Positions 29,428-39,087 are shown, counted from the first letter of the stretch. The stretch: DNA of 53,545 bases from Albidovulum sp. (GCF_008933605.1 NZ_WBUS01000005.1:1-53545), one strand, 5' to 3'. Numbers and translations: made by a program. The notes: generated by a model from the letters alone, not told the origin.

Positions 29428-31041
29428 TCAGTTGGCGACGCGGTACATGTCCTTCAGGTACCAGTTCTGCATCAGGTTGTTGAGACCCATGCCGCGCATG
29501 TCGGGCTTGATCATCTCGACCTTGGTGTATTGGTAGATCGGCGCCATCGGCATCTCCTCGGCGAGGATCTGTTCGGCTTCCGTGTACATCGGATTCGGAT
29601 CGGCAGCGGTCTTCGACTGCTTCATCAGCTCGTCATAGCGCTCCGAGAAGAACTTGCCGTTGTTGTGGCCCGAGTAGGAGGTGAAGAGGTCGAGGTAGGT
29701 CGAGGCTTCGTTGTAGTCGCCGCACCATGCATATCGGGCGACCTCGAAGTCCTGGTTCTGCATCTTGTCGGTATGGACCTTCCATTCCATGTTGTTGAGC
29801 GTGAGCTCGACGCCGACGCCCTTCCAGAACTGCTGCACGGCGATGGCGATCTTCTTGTGCGCCTCCGACGTGTTGTAGTTGAGCGTGAGCTTCAGCGGAT
29901 TGTCCGGCCCGTAGCCGGCCTCGGCCAGAAGCTCCTTCGCCTTCGCGGTGCGCTCGTCCTGCGTCCATTTGGCGTAGTCGATCTCGGGCAGCTTGAAGCC
30001 TTCGGTCGCCGCATGGGTCCAGTTGTAGGACGGTGCCTGGCCGCCCTGGAGGATGTTGTTGACGACGATGTCGCGGTCGATCGCGTAGCTCAGCGCCTTC
30101 CTGACCCGGATGTCCTGAAGGGCCGCCGGCCCCTTCTCCTTGTCGACGTTGAACATGTAGATGTAGGAGCACGACTGCGGGACCGACACGGCCTCGTTGG
30201 GGTATTCCTGCTTCAGGCGCGGGTACTGGCCCGCCGGAACCTGGGTGCGGTCAAGCTCGCCGGCGAGGTAGCGGGTCAGCGCCGCGTTCTCGTCGTTGAT
30301 CGTCAGAGCCGTGACCTTCGTCAGGATGGTGTTCGCGTCGTCCCAGTAGTTGGGATTGCGTTCCATCACCACCTTCTCGCCCAGGATGTGCTCCTTCAGC
30401 ACATAGGCGCCGTTGCCGACGAGGTTGGCGGGCTCCGTCCACTTGTCGCCGTTCGCCTCGATCACCTTCTGGTTCACCGGGAAGACCGAGGAATGCGTCA
30501 GCATCTTCGGGAAGTAGGGCAGGGGGGCCTCGATCGTCACCTCGAAGGTGTGGTCGTCGACCGCCTTCACGCCGAGGTCATCCACCGGCGCCTCGCCGGC
30601 GATGATCTTGGCGGCGTTCTTCACCTGCATGAGTTCCATGTACCAGGCGTATTCCGAGGCGGTCTTCGGATCCGCCAGCCGCTTCCATGCATAGACGAAG
30701 TCCTGTGCGGTGACCGGGTCGCCGTTCGACCACTTGGCATTGTCGCGCAGGTGGAAGGTGTAGACGGTCTTGTCGTCCGAAAGTTCGTGGTCGGTCGCCA
30801 CGCCGGGGACGAGGCCACCGGTCTGGTCCTCGTTGTAGAGCCCTTCGAAGAGCGAGCGCATGATGCCCGAGCCTTCGACATCGGTGTTGATCTGCGGGTC
30901 CATCGACTTGATCGCGTCGAGGAGCCAGTAGGTGTACTCCTGGTTCTCGGCCAGCGTTTCGCCCAGCTGCACCTGTGCCGCAATGGCGGGAAGGGCGAGA
31001 CCGACACTGAGTACGGTCGTGAGAAGAAGCCTGTTCATCAT
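29428..31041 (-). CDS. oppA: Oligopeptide ABC transporter substrate-binding protein (OppA-like)
   Basis: Signal peptide; SMDPQINTDVEGSGIMRSLFEGLYNED; FVYAWKRLADPKTASEYAWYM; GNGAYVLKEHILGEKVVMERNPNYWD. Confidence 0.94.
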   Translation of the reverse strand: MMNRLLLTTVLSVGLALPAIAAQVQLGETLAENQEYTYWLLDAIKSMDPQINTDVEGSGIMRSLFEGLYNEDQTGGLVPGVATDHELSDDKTVYTFHLRDNAKWSNGDPVTAQDFVYAWKRLADPKTASEYAWYMELMQVKNAAKIIAGEAPVDDLGVKAVDDHTFEVTIEAPLPYFPKMLTHSSVFPVNQKVIEANGDKWTEPANLVGNGAYVLKEHILGEKVVMERNPNYWDDANTILTKVTALTINDENAALTRYLAGELDRTQVPAGQYPRLKQEYPNEAVSVPQSCSYIYMFNVDKEKGPAALQDIRVRKALSYAIDRDIVVNNILQGGQAPSYNWTHAATEGFKLPEIDYAKWTQDERTAKAKELLAEAGYGPDNPLKLTLNYNTSEAHKKIAIAVQQFWKGVGVELTLNNMEWKVHTDKMQNQDFEVARYAWCGDYNEASTYLDLFTSYSGHNNGKFFSERYDELMKQSKTAADPNPMYTEAEQILAEEMPMAPIYQYTKVEMIKPDMRGMGLNNLMQNWYLKDMYRVAN

Positions 31042-31363
31042 GGGAAATCCTCCTGCTGGTTGAGCGGCGTCCTTGAGATGCGCCGCGCAAGATGGACAGA
31101 GCCTAGTCCCCGCACCCCGGCTGACAAGCGAAATGCGCCGGGACGAAACGGGTACGTGGCGTAAGTTTGTTGCATCGTTCAGTCACAATGCCGAAAGCCG
31201 GTTCAAAAAGCCGTTGCCGACAAGGCGGACTGCCAGCCCGGCGACGGGCGGCCAGCCGTTCGTGGCGCGGACCGCCCGGAGCCGATTCCGTACCGGGTGC
31301 GCGTAGCATCCGTGTCCGGTCGCGTGGGTTTCCGGACCTCCGCGGCCATGCTAAGGGCGCTTG

Positions 31364-31552
31364 ATGCCGCTCCTGCTCCTCATCCTTCTGGCCTCGGTCG
31401 TGGTCTACCTCTGGCTCGCGCGTCGCGGGTCCACCCTCACACGCGCCTGCCGCTGGCGGCTCGACCAGGCCGGTGGGCCCAAGCATTACCGCTGTGCTGC
31501 CTGTGGCGCCGAGACCGACGGCCGCCCGCGCCATTGCCTGCGGGGGCGCTGA
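31364..31552 (+). CDS. Small one-TM protein with C-terminal CxxC...C zinc-ribbon-like motif, unknown function
   Basis: MPLLLLILLASVVVYLWLARRGSTLTRACRWRLDQAGGPKHYRCAACGAETDGRPRHCLRGR*. Confidence 0.6.
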   Translation: MPLLLLILLASVVVYLWLARRGSTLTRACRWRLDQAGGPKHYRCAACGAETDGRPRHCLRGR

Positions 31553-31610
31553 CGCTGGTTGACCGGCCGGCCGCGCGGCGCCAAGGATGCGGGCAACACG
31601 AGGTGACCCC

Positions 31611-32477
31611 ATGAAGCCCGACCGGCCCGTAACACTGCCGCCCGCCGACGCCGAAATGCGCCGGGCCGTCCGGCCGGTGATCTGCTACCCCATCGAGACG
31701 CTGCCCCGCGCGCCGATGGCGCTCTACGGTGCCGCCCGCGCGACGCTCCGCCCCGTGGCCGAGGTCACGGCGCCGCCGCGCGAAGCCGCCTGCTTCCGGG
31801 TGCCGGCGGGCCATTTCTTCCGCATCCATTCGGTCGAGGGTCCGCAGGTGGGCGATCTCAACCTCTGGAACGCGGCGGACCTGTCCGAACGCTTCTACTC
31901 GGGCAAGACCCGCGCGCTCCACGGCACGCATCTGTCCACGGGCGACCGGCTGTGGTCCTCTTTCCCGCACCTGCGCCCGATGGCGACGATCACCCATGAC
32001 ACGCTCGACTGGTACGGTTTCGACGCCTTCGGCGGTTCCGTGCATGACGTGATCGGCACGCGCTGCGATCCCTACACCCACAACCTGCTCAGCCAGGGCG
32101 GCCAGTATCACCACTGCTGCCACTCGAACCTCACCCGCGCGCTCGCCGCCGCGACCGGCATTCCCCCGCGCGAGGCGGAAGGTCACGTCCACGACGTCCT
32201 CAACGTCTTCATGTGCACCGGTTTTTCCCGTGCCACGGGGCAGTACTTCATGAAGGCCTCGCCCGTCCGCCCGGGCGATTTCCTCGAATTCTTCGCCGAG
32301 ATCGACCTTCTCGGCGCGCTCTCGGCCTGTCCCGGTGGGGATTGTTCGGCCGAACATTCCTCGGATGCCGCCGCCTGCTTCCCGCTCCGCGTCGAGATCC
32401 TCGCGCCCGATCCCGCCGCCCTCGCCGGCTGGCAGTCTCCGCTGCGGAACGGCTACGACCGCAGCCACGGGCTCTGA
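31611..32477 (+). CDS. DUF1989 / urea carboxylase-associated family protein
   Basis: VPAGHFFRIHSVEGPQVGDLNLWNA; GDRLWSSFPHLRPMATITHDTLDWYG; DVIGTRCDPYTHNLL; HHCCHSNLTRAL; VLNVFMCTGF. Confidence 0.88.
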   Translation: MKPDRPVTLPPADAEMRRAVRPVICYPIETLPRAPMALYGAARATLRPVAEVTAPPREAACFRVPAGHFFRIHSVEGPQVGDLNLWNAADLSERFYSGKTRALHGTHLSTGDRLWSSFPHLRPMATITHDTLDWYGFDAFGGSVHDVIGTRCDPYTHNLLSQGGQYHHCCHSNLTRALAAATGIPPREAEGHVHDVLNVFMCTGFSRATGQYFMKASPVRPGDFLEFFAEIDLLGALSACPGGDCSAEHSSDAAACFPLRVEILAPDPAALAGWQSPLRNGYDRSHGL

Positions 32478-32525
32478 TCTGATCGCGGCCCACCCACGGC
32501 GGCGTCCGGGACGGGACCCCCGACG

Positions 32526-33845
32526 TCAGGCCCGCACGTAGTGCAGCCCGCCGAACCGCCGGCGCAGGGCGGCCACTTCGCCGGCAAGCGCCGCAGGATC
32601 GTTGGACCTGAGCGCGGCCGCGATCAGGCGGGCAAGCTCGGGCGCGTCCGCCTCCGTCACGCCGCGCCGGACGATCTCCGGCGTGCCGAGGCGGAGGCCG
32701 TTCAGATCGCCGGCCACCTCGGGCAGCGGCAGCCCGATGCCGCAGGCGAGGAACCCGGCCTTGCGAAGCGTCTTCGATGCGGCCTGGCCGCCTCCGAAGG
32801 CGGCCGCCTCGACGGCGAACTGGTGCGAGGCGGTGAAACCGCGGCCCGCGCCGTGCACCGGCAGCCCCTCGGCCGCGAGCGCCCCGGCCAGCGCCCGGGC
32901 GACAGAGATCATCTTCGCGGCATAGTCGCGGCCGAACTCCCGCCAGTCGAGCAGGGTCAGCGCCAGCGCCGCCACGCGGCCGGCGTCGAAGTTCGCCGTC
33001 ATGCCGGGGAAGGCGATGTGGTCGAGGCGCTCGGCGATCCTTGCGTCGTTCGTCACGATCAGCCCGCCAGCCGGCCCGCCGAGGCTCTTGTAGGTGGACA
33101 TCGTCATCAGATGCGCGCCCTCGGCCAGGGGATTGGCCCAGGCGCTGCCGGCAATGATGCCGCACTGGTGCGCGGCATCGAACATCAGCGCCGCCCCCAC
33201 CTCGTCGGCGATCGCGCGCGCCGCGCGCACGGGATGCGGCCAGAGGTTGAGCGATCCGCCGAGCGTGATGATCTTCGGCCGCACCTTCAGCGCCAGCGCG
33301 CGCAACCCGTCGAGGTCTACCGTGTAGCCATCCGCATCGACCGGCGCGGCGTGGGTGGCGAGCCCGTAGAGCCCTGCGCAGCCGGCCTTGTGATGGGTCA
33401 CATGGCCGCCGATCGCGGCCGGCGGCGCGATGATCGCGTCGCCCGGTTTTGCGAGCGCCATGAAGGCATAGAGGTTGGCCATAGCGCCGGAGAATACGCG
33501 AACCTCGGCATGGGTCGCGCCGAAGACCTCGGCGGCGAGTTCCGCCGCGATCACCTCGATTTCCTCGATCGCCTCCAGCCCCATCTCGTACTTGTCGCCG
33601 GGATAGCCGAGCGACGGACGGGTGCCGAGGCCGCGCGCCAGAATGGCCTCCGCGCCGGGGTTCATCACGTTCGTCGCGGGGTTGAGGTTGAAGCAGTCGC
33701 GGTCGTGGATCTGCGTGTTCCGGTCTGTAAGGCGGTCGATGCGCGCGGCGATGTCGGCCGATGGCGCGGATGTTTCGGATGCGATCCCTTGAATCAGGTC
33801 TTCGCAGGCGGCGGGCACCCAGGGTCGGAGGGACAAGTGGGGCAT
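32526..33845 (-). CDS. Serine hydroxymethyltransferase-like PLP enzyme (divergent GlyA paralog)
   Basis: GlyA-like FSGAMANLYAFMAL, MFDAAHQCGIIAGSA, PLP-Lys region MTMSTYKSLGGPAGG; ATG 33845 chosen over longer ORF. Confidence 0.85.
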   Translation of the reverse strand: MPHLSLRPWVPAACEDLIQGIASETSAPSADIAARIDRLTDRNTQIHDRDCFNLNPATNVMNPGAEAILARGLGTRPSLGYPGDKYEMGLEAIEEIEVIAAELAAEVFGATHAEVRVFSGAMANLYAFMALAKPGDAIIAPPAAIGGHVTHHKAGCAGLYGLATHAAPVDADGYTVDLDGLRALALKVRPKIITLGGSLNLWPHPVRAARAIADEVGAALMFDAAHQCGIIAGSAWANPLAEGAHLMTMSTYKSLGGPAGGLIVTNDARIAERLDHIAFPGMTANFDAGRVAALALTLLDWREFGRDYAAKMISVARALAGALAAEGLPVHGAGRGFTASHQFAVEAAAFGGGQAASKTLRKAGFLACGIGLPLPEVAGDLNGLRLGTPEIVRRGVTEADAPELARLIAAALRSNDPAALAGEVAALRRRFGGLHYVRA

Positions 33846-33905
33846 CGGATTCTCCCTTGCTGTGGCGGCAGGAAAGCAGAGGCGGCTTGCTGTCACAAAA
33901 CAGAA

Positions 33906-33923
33906 ATGCAAAATCTTAGGCAT
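33906..33923. promoter_or_regulatory. LysR-type box candidate between SHMT-like gene and LysR gene
   Basis: ATGC-AAAATCTTAG-GCAT inverted repeat in the divergent intergenic region. Confidence 0.35.
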
Positions 33924-33942
33924 AGAAAACCTGAGCCTTGCC

Positions 33943-34812
33943 ATGCCCGTCGCCCCGCCACCCCTCAAGGGCCTTCCCCTGAACGCGCTCCGCGCCTTCG
34001 AGGCGGCCGCGCGGCTGGGGGGGTTTTCGGCAGCGGCGGTCGAATTGGGGGTGACGGCAGGGGCCGTGACGGCCCATGTCAAGGCGCTGGAGGATGCGCT
34101 GGGCGCGCCGCTCTTCGAGCGTTTCGCCAAGGGCGTGCGGTTGACGCCCCTGGCCAGTCGGGTGCTGCCCGAGTTTTCCGACGCATTCGACCGCCTTGGT
34201 CTTGCCGTGCACGCGCTCAGGGCCGAGGCGGCGCCGAAGACGGTGCATATCGCGGCCTTGCCCGCCGTGGCGCAACTCTGGCTTTCGCCCCGGCTACCGG
34301 CGATCCGGCGCGCTGCGCCCGAGATCACCATCTCGATCACCGCGATGGAGGCGCCGCCGGACCTGAAGCGCGCCGCCTTCGACCTCAACCTCTTCTACCG
34401 CGAGGATGGAGGAGGCCAGGAGGTCGCCGCGGACGAGATTTTTCCGGTCTGCGCACCCGATCTCGCGCGCCATCTGTCGGTGCCGGAAGACCTGGCGGGC
34501 GTGGCCTGCCTGACCGACAGCGCCTGGCGCGAGGACTGGGCCATCTGGGCGGACGCCGTGCGACCGGGCTGGAAATTCGTGGCGAAGGGCCCGGTCTTTT
34601 CGCTCTACGCGCTGGCGGTGGAAGAGACGATCAACGGGGCGGGCGTGCTGATCGGCCATTCGGCCCTGGTGGCGCAGCATCTGGAAAGCGGTGCGCTGGT
34701 GGCACCGTTTGCCGAGAAGGTGGTTCTGGGCCGGACCCTGCGGCTCTGGTCGGTGCGGCCGCATCTTCCGAAGTCGGCCGCCGGTCGTGTCACCGCCTGG
34801 CTGACAGCCTAG
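33943..34812 (+). CDS. LysR-family transcriptional regulator (GcvA-like)
   Basis: [62 protein letters not shown] plus LysR effector domain. Confidence 0.93.
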   Translation: MPVAPPPLKGLPLNALRAFEAAARLGGFSAAAVELGVTAGAVTAHVKALEDALGAPLFERFAKGVRLTPLASRVLPEFSDAFDRLGLAVHALRAEAAPKTVHIAALPAVAQLWLSPRLPAIRRAAPEITISITAMEAPPDLKRAAFDLNLFYREDGGGQEVAADEIFPVCAPDLARHLSVPEDLAGVACLTDSAWREDWAIWADAVRPGWKFVAKGPVFSLYALAVEETINGAGVLIGHSALVAQHLESGALVAPFAEKVVLGRTLRLWSVRPHLPKSAAGRVTAWLTA

Positions 34813-35513
34813 CCGAGCGCCGCTTCGAGCGCGATCTCGACCATGTCGCCGAAGGACCGCTCGCGATCCTCCGAGGGCAGCGCCTCGCCGGCGATCAGGT
34901 GGTCGGAAACCGTCAGGACGGCCAGGGCGCGGGCGCCGTGGCGCGCGGCGACGGTGTAGAGTTCGGCCGCCTCCATCTCCACTGCAAGGACGCCGTGCCG
35001 CTTCAGGGCCTCCATCAGGTCGGGGCGTTCGTCGTAGAAGGCGTCCGAGGAGTGGATGCCGCCGACATGGAAACGCGTGCCCTTCGCCCGCGCCGCCGCG
35101 ACGGCCCGCTCCAGCAGCCCGTAGTCGGCGCAGGGGGCGAAGTTCATCTCGCGGAAGACGCCCGCGGAGGGTGTCGAGATGGTCGAGGCGGTCATCGCGA
35201 TCACCACGTCGCGGACCTTCACCGCTTCCTGCATCGCGCCGGCAGACCCTATCCGGATCAAGCACTTGGCGCCGTAGTCGCGGATCAGCTCGTTGGCATA
35301 GATCGACAAGGATGGCATCCCCATGCCGGAGCCGTGGATCGTCACCCGATTGCCCTTCCATGTCCCCGTGTAGCCGAGCATGCCCCGCACCTGGTTGATG
35401 CAAACAGCCCCGTCGAGGAACGTCTCCGCCGCCCAGCGCGCCCGGTAGGGGTCGCCGGGCAGAAGGACGGTCTCGGCGATCTCGCCGGGCTTCGCGCCGA
35501 TATGGGTGGACAT
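34809..35513 (-). CDS. deoD: Purine-nucleoside phosphorylase, DeoD type
   Basis: [64 protein letters not shown]. Confidence 0.95.
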   Translation of the reverse strand: MSTHIGAKPGEIAETVLLPGDPYRARWAAETFLDGAVCINQVRGMLGYTGTWKGNRVTIHGSGMGMPSLSIYANELIRDYGAKCLIRIGSAGAMQEAVKVRDVVIAMTASTISTPSAGVFREMNFAPCADYGLLERAVAAARAKGTRFHVGGIHSSDAFYDERPDLMEALKRHGVLAVEMEAAELYTVAARHGARALAVLTVSDHLIAGEALPSEDRERSFGDMVEIALEAALG

Positions 35514-35720
35514 GGAACCTCCTCGCCGTGTCGGTTTCCGGGAAAGATAGGCGAAGGTTGAGGGGAGGTTAATGGGTCTCGTGCGTCCGGGCGCGGGGTG
35601 GAGCGGAGGGCGCTGAAATCGTTGAAAAACCGGGTAGGGAGTGCGTGGTTTCTCCATAGGGTTGCTGTAGGGTTTCGGTAGCTACGGGTGGGGAGGGGCG
35701 TATGGCGGGTTGCGGCCCAC

Positions 35721-35755
35721 AGCCGACCTTCGTGTCAGGTGCAGCGGAGGTCCGC
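35721..35755 (+). repeat. Left degenerate direct repeat flanking the low-GC islet
   Basis: AGCCGACCTTCGTGTCAGGTGCAGCGGAGGTCCGC; 24/35 ungapped matches to 37055-37089. Confidence 0.45.
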
Positions 35756-35852
35756 AGGCAGCCAAGAGCGTACCTTCATGTATGCCAAGCTTTAATTCTG
35801 AACGGTGGATTGAGAATTGGCTTTCGAGGGCCTTTGTGCTTTTCTTGCGAGC

Positions 35853-36913
35853 CTATCGACATCGTTCTCTCAGTTTCTCAACGCGAGTATTCAAGTGATT
35901 GCATTTAGATAAGATCAGGAACCTTGCGACTTGCTGAGTATTGTAGACCTCATAGGGCCCAAGACGCGGGGTTGAACTGGAAAACGCATGTGCAGTCATC
36001 GTATTGCGCAAATACTCACAAAAATTAATGGCATCTGGCAGCGAAACCTGACGGTCCCGAATTTCCGCTCCATCCGCGTAGGGGGAAGGTGTATCGAGCG
36101 TATCATATATTTTAACTTCTGTGTGGTCGCCCCGTGTTACCCAATCGATTGTTCCTTTCGGGTCTATTCCTGCCCTTTTCAAGCGCTCCTCGAATGGCTC
36201 CAAAACTTTTGGATTCCAAACAAAAGTGCCCCTTCCAATGGATCGAGGGTTCTCGGGGCTCGCTCCGACAGCAAGTCCGAGCTCTTCGATGGCTGAGTAT
36301 GCCAGATTTATCGCGACCGAAGTTCCAACATGCGAGGCTAAATTGTCAGTGTGCTTCTTAAAGACTTGTCCGTGACGTGGATGCATTGACCATGGCGTCA
36401 CGCTTTCGATTTGGTAGCTAAGTGCCAACTTGTGAATAGCATACACAAGTTCCCTATGCGGTCAAGCCTCGGCAGCGACTGCGATAGCATCTGGGAGTGT
36501 TTGCCGATATGTGAATTTCTGGAAGTATCCATCGGTGCGGAAAACGGACTCGAAGACCTCTTCGCGTTTGGCAGTATCGGCGGAAAGCGGAAAGCCATGA
36601 GTTGGCGGGCTATATCGATCTGGGAAGCCCTCCAGAATAAGGTTTGCTGCGCAGATCAGTTGGATAATGTTGTCGGCCTCGTCTTGTTCGGTCTCAAGAA
36701 CAAGCAACCTTCCAGTTGCTGCCCCTCGAGCAGAGGAGCAAAATCCCGCAAGGCACCTGCTTGGGAAATTTCAGACATACCACTTTCTGTAAACCTAAAC
36801 CTCGTCGATGGGTCAGCAATATCTCGTATAGACCAGTTGGCCTCAGCGCAAATCGAATGAATCAATCCGATTTCGCTAGGTCTGAACACAAGGAAACTGC
36901 AAAACTCTGGCAT
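35853..36913 (-). pseudogene. Disrupted gene for a HEPN-like protein (one frameshift near 36.71 kb, in-frame TGA at 36462-36464)
   Basis: Three minus-strand ORFs (36656-37003, 36462-36707, 35853-36446) join into one about 354-codon frame with a 1-nt correction and one TGA; C-terminal part has AYSAIEELGLAV and RNTMTAH (Rx4-6H). Confidence 0.65.
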
Positions 36914-37054
36914 CGACTCTCTACGGCGAAATTTTAGTTGTCCGCGTTCTTGGTCGGCATTGGCATGAAATTTAGGAAGCAACGCCCACCACGCATTTGA
37001 CAATAGTATCGGGGGCGACTGTTTGCAAAGGGCTGGGATCAGCTATCCGCTGCA

Positions 37055-37089
37055 AGCGGGCCTTCATGCCGACCGCAGCGAACGACCGC
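37055..37089 (+). repeat. Right degenerate direct repeat flanking the low-GC islet
   Basis: AGCGGGCCTTCATGCCGACCGCAGCGAACGACCGC; 24/35 ungapped matches to 35721-35755. Confidence 0.45.
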
Positions 37090-37116
37090 TTCCCGCCCTT
37101 CGCGACTTCCGCCCCC

Positions 37117-39087
37117 CTACTCCGCCGCTTCGGCCTTCGGCTCGGCCAGCGCCACGATGTCGAACATGATCCGGTTCAGCTCGAAATCCTTGGGCGTATA
37201 GACCTGCGCCACGCCCATCTCGCGGAGCTTCGCGGCATCCTCCTCGGGGATGATCCCGCCGACGACGACCGGCACCCGGGAAAGGCCCGCGGCGCGCATC
37301 CGCTCCATCACCTCGGCGATGAGCGGCAGGTGGCTGCCCGAAAGGATCGACAGCCCCACCACATGCGCCCGCGTGTCCGCCACCGCCGAGACGATCTCGG
37401 CCGGTGTCAGGCGGATGCCCTCGTAGGTGATGTCCATGCCGCAGTCGCGCGCCCGCGCGGCGATCTGCTCGGCGCCGTTCGAGTGGCCGTCGAGCCCCGG
37501 CTTGCCCATCACGAACGTGAGCCGGCGGCCAAGGCGTGAGGACACGGCATCGACGGCACTGCGGATCTCGTCGAGCCCCTCGGTGCGGTTCGACGGGCTC
37601 CTGGAGACACCGGTCGGCCCCCGGTACTCGCCATGGACCTGCCGCATGACACCCGCCCATTCGCCGGTCGTGACACCGGCCCCGGCGCAGGCGATGGAGG
37701 CGGGCATGACGTTGCGCCCGGCCCTGGCGTCGGCGCGGAGGGTTGTCAGGGCGGCCTGGACCGCGGCCTCGTCGCGCGCGGCGCGCCATTCGGCGAGCCG
37801 TGCGACCTGATCCGCCTCGACCGAGGGATCCACACTCAGGATGGCGCCGTCGCCCGCCGTCAGCGGCGAGGGCTCGGCTTCCGTCCAGCGGTTCACGCCG
37901 ACGACCACGGTTTCCTTCGTCTCGATCCGGTTCAGGCGTTCGGAGTTCGACTCCACCAGCCGCGCCTTCATGTAGTCTATGGCGGCGATGGCACCGCCCA
38001 TCGAGTCGAGCGTGTGAAGCTCGTCCCGCGCGCCCTGCTTCAACGCTTCGACCTTGGCGGTGATCGCCGGATTGCCGTCGAAGAGGTCGCCGTATTCCAG
38101 AAGGTCGGTCTCGTAGGCGAGGATCTGCTGCATCCTGAGCGACCATTGCTGGTCCCAGGGGCGGGGCAGGCCAAGCGCCTCGTTCCAGGCGGGAAGCTGC
38201 ACGGCGCGGGCGCGGGCGTTCTTCGACAGCGTGACGGCGAGCATCTCAAGCAGGATGCGGTAGACATTGTTTTCCGGCTGCTGCTCGGTCAGGCCAAGGC
38301 TGTTGACCTGCACGCCGTAGCGGAAGCGACGGTATTTCTCGTCCGCGATCCCGTAGCGGTCGCGGCAGATCTCGTCCCAGAGCTCGGTGAAGGCGCGCAT
38401 CTTGCAAAGCTCGGTGACAAAGCGGATGCCCGCGTTCACGAAGAAGGAGATGCGTCCGACCATTTCGGGAAAGCTTTCGGCGGGCACCTTCGCCTTCAGG
38501 TCGTCGAGCACGGCGATCCCGGTGGCGAGCGCGAAGGCGAGTTCCTGTTCCGGCGTGGCTCCCGCCTCTTGCAGGTGGTAGGAACAGACGTTCATCGGGT
38601 TCCACTTCGGCAGGTGTTCTCGCGTGTAGGCCGCGACATCGGTGATCATGGCGAGCGAGGGCCTGGGCGGGCAGATGTAGGTGCCGCGCGAGAGGTACTC
38701 CTTAACCAGATCGTTCTGCACCGTGCCCTGAAGCCGGGACACATCCGCGCCCTGTTCCTCCGCGACGGCGATGTAGAGCGCGAGGAGCCAGGGTGCCGTG
38801 GCGTTGATCGTCATCGACGTGTTCATCTGCTCGAGCGGAATGTCCCGGAACAGCGCCCGCATGTCGCCGAGATGGCAGACCGGCACGCCGACCTTGCCGA
38901 CCTCGCCCTTGGCGAGTTCATGGTCGCTGTCGTAGCCGGTCTGCGTCGGCAGGTCGAAGGCGACCGAAAGCCCGGTCTGTCCCTTGGCGAGGTTCATCCG
39001 GTAGAGTGCATTCGACTTTTCCGCCGTCGAATGGCCGGCGTATGTGCGGAAGAGCCACGGCTTCTCGCGTTCAGGGGGGAGGGTCAT
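37117..39087 (-). CDS. ecm: Ethylmalonyl-CoA mutase (MeaA/Ecm, B12-dependent methylmalonyl-CoA mutase family)
   Basis: RTYAGHSTAEKSNALYRMNLAKGQTGLSVAFDLPTQTGYDSDHELAKGEVGKVGVPV; B12 domain GKPGLDGHSNGAEQIA...SGSHL. Confidence 0.92.
   Translation of the reverse strand: MTLPPEREKPWLFRTYAGHSTAEKSNALYRMNLAKGQTGLSVAFDLPTQTGYDSDHELAKGEVGKVGVPVCHLGDMRALFRDIPLEQMNTSMTINATAPWLLALYIAVAEEQGADVSRLQGTVQNDLVKEYLSRGTYICPPRPSLAMITDVAAYTREHLPKWNPMNVCSYHLQEAGATPEQELAFALATGIAVLDDLKAKVPAESFPEMVGRISFFVNAGIRFVTELCKMRAFTELWDEICRDRYGIADEKYRRFRYGVQVNSLGLTEQQPENNVYRILLEMLAVTLSKNARARAVQLPAWNEALGLPRPWDQQWSLRMQQILAYETDLLEYGDLFDGNPAITAKVEALKQGARDELHTLDSMGGAIAAIDYMKARLVESNSERLNRIETKETVVVGVNRWTEAEPSPLTAGDGAILSVDPSVEADQVARLAEWRAARDEAAVQAALTTLRADARAGRNVMPASIACAGAGVTTGEWAGVMRQVHGEYRGPTGVSRSPSNRTEGLDEIRSAVDAVSSRLGRRLTFVMGKPGLDGHSNGAEQIAARARDCGMDITYEGIRLTPAEIVSAVADTRAHVVGLSILSGSHLPLIAEVMERMRAAGLSRVPVVVGGIIPEEDAAKLREMGVAQVYTPKDFELNRIMFDIVALAEPKAEAAE

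Noticed and set aside
27219-29483. 754-aa plus-strand ORF, Asp/His/Arg rich
   Set aside because: Antisense of oppB/oppC/oppD; composition reflects the codon-position bias of the real genes.
29224-31164. 646-aa plus-strand ORF
   Set aside because: Antisense of oppA; no domain-like sequence.
32541-35561. 1006-aa plus-strand ORF
   Set aside because: Antisense to the SHMT-like and DeoD genes and out of frame with the LysR gene; low-complexity Arg/Gly-rich translation typical of spurious high-GC ORFs.
36411-36860. Plus-strand 149-aa ORF in the low-GC islet
   Set aside because: Overlaps the disrupted minus-strand HEPN-like gene, whose three segments fit together far better; no recognisable motif.
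35560-37110. Possible transposon or prophage remnant
   Set aside because: No transposase or integrase-like sequence and no terminal inverted repeats were seen; only degenerate direct repeats flank the islet.
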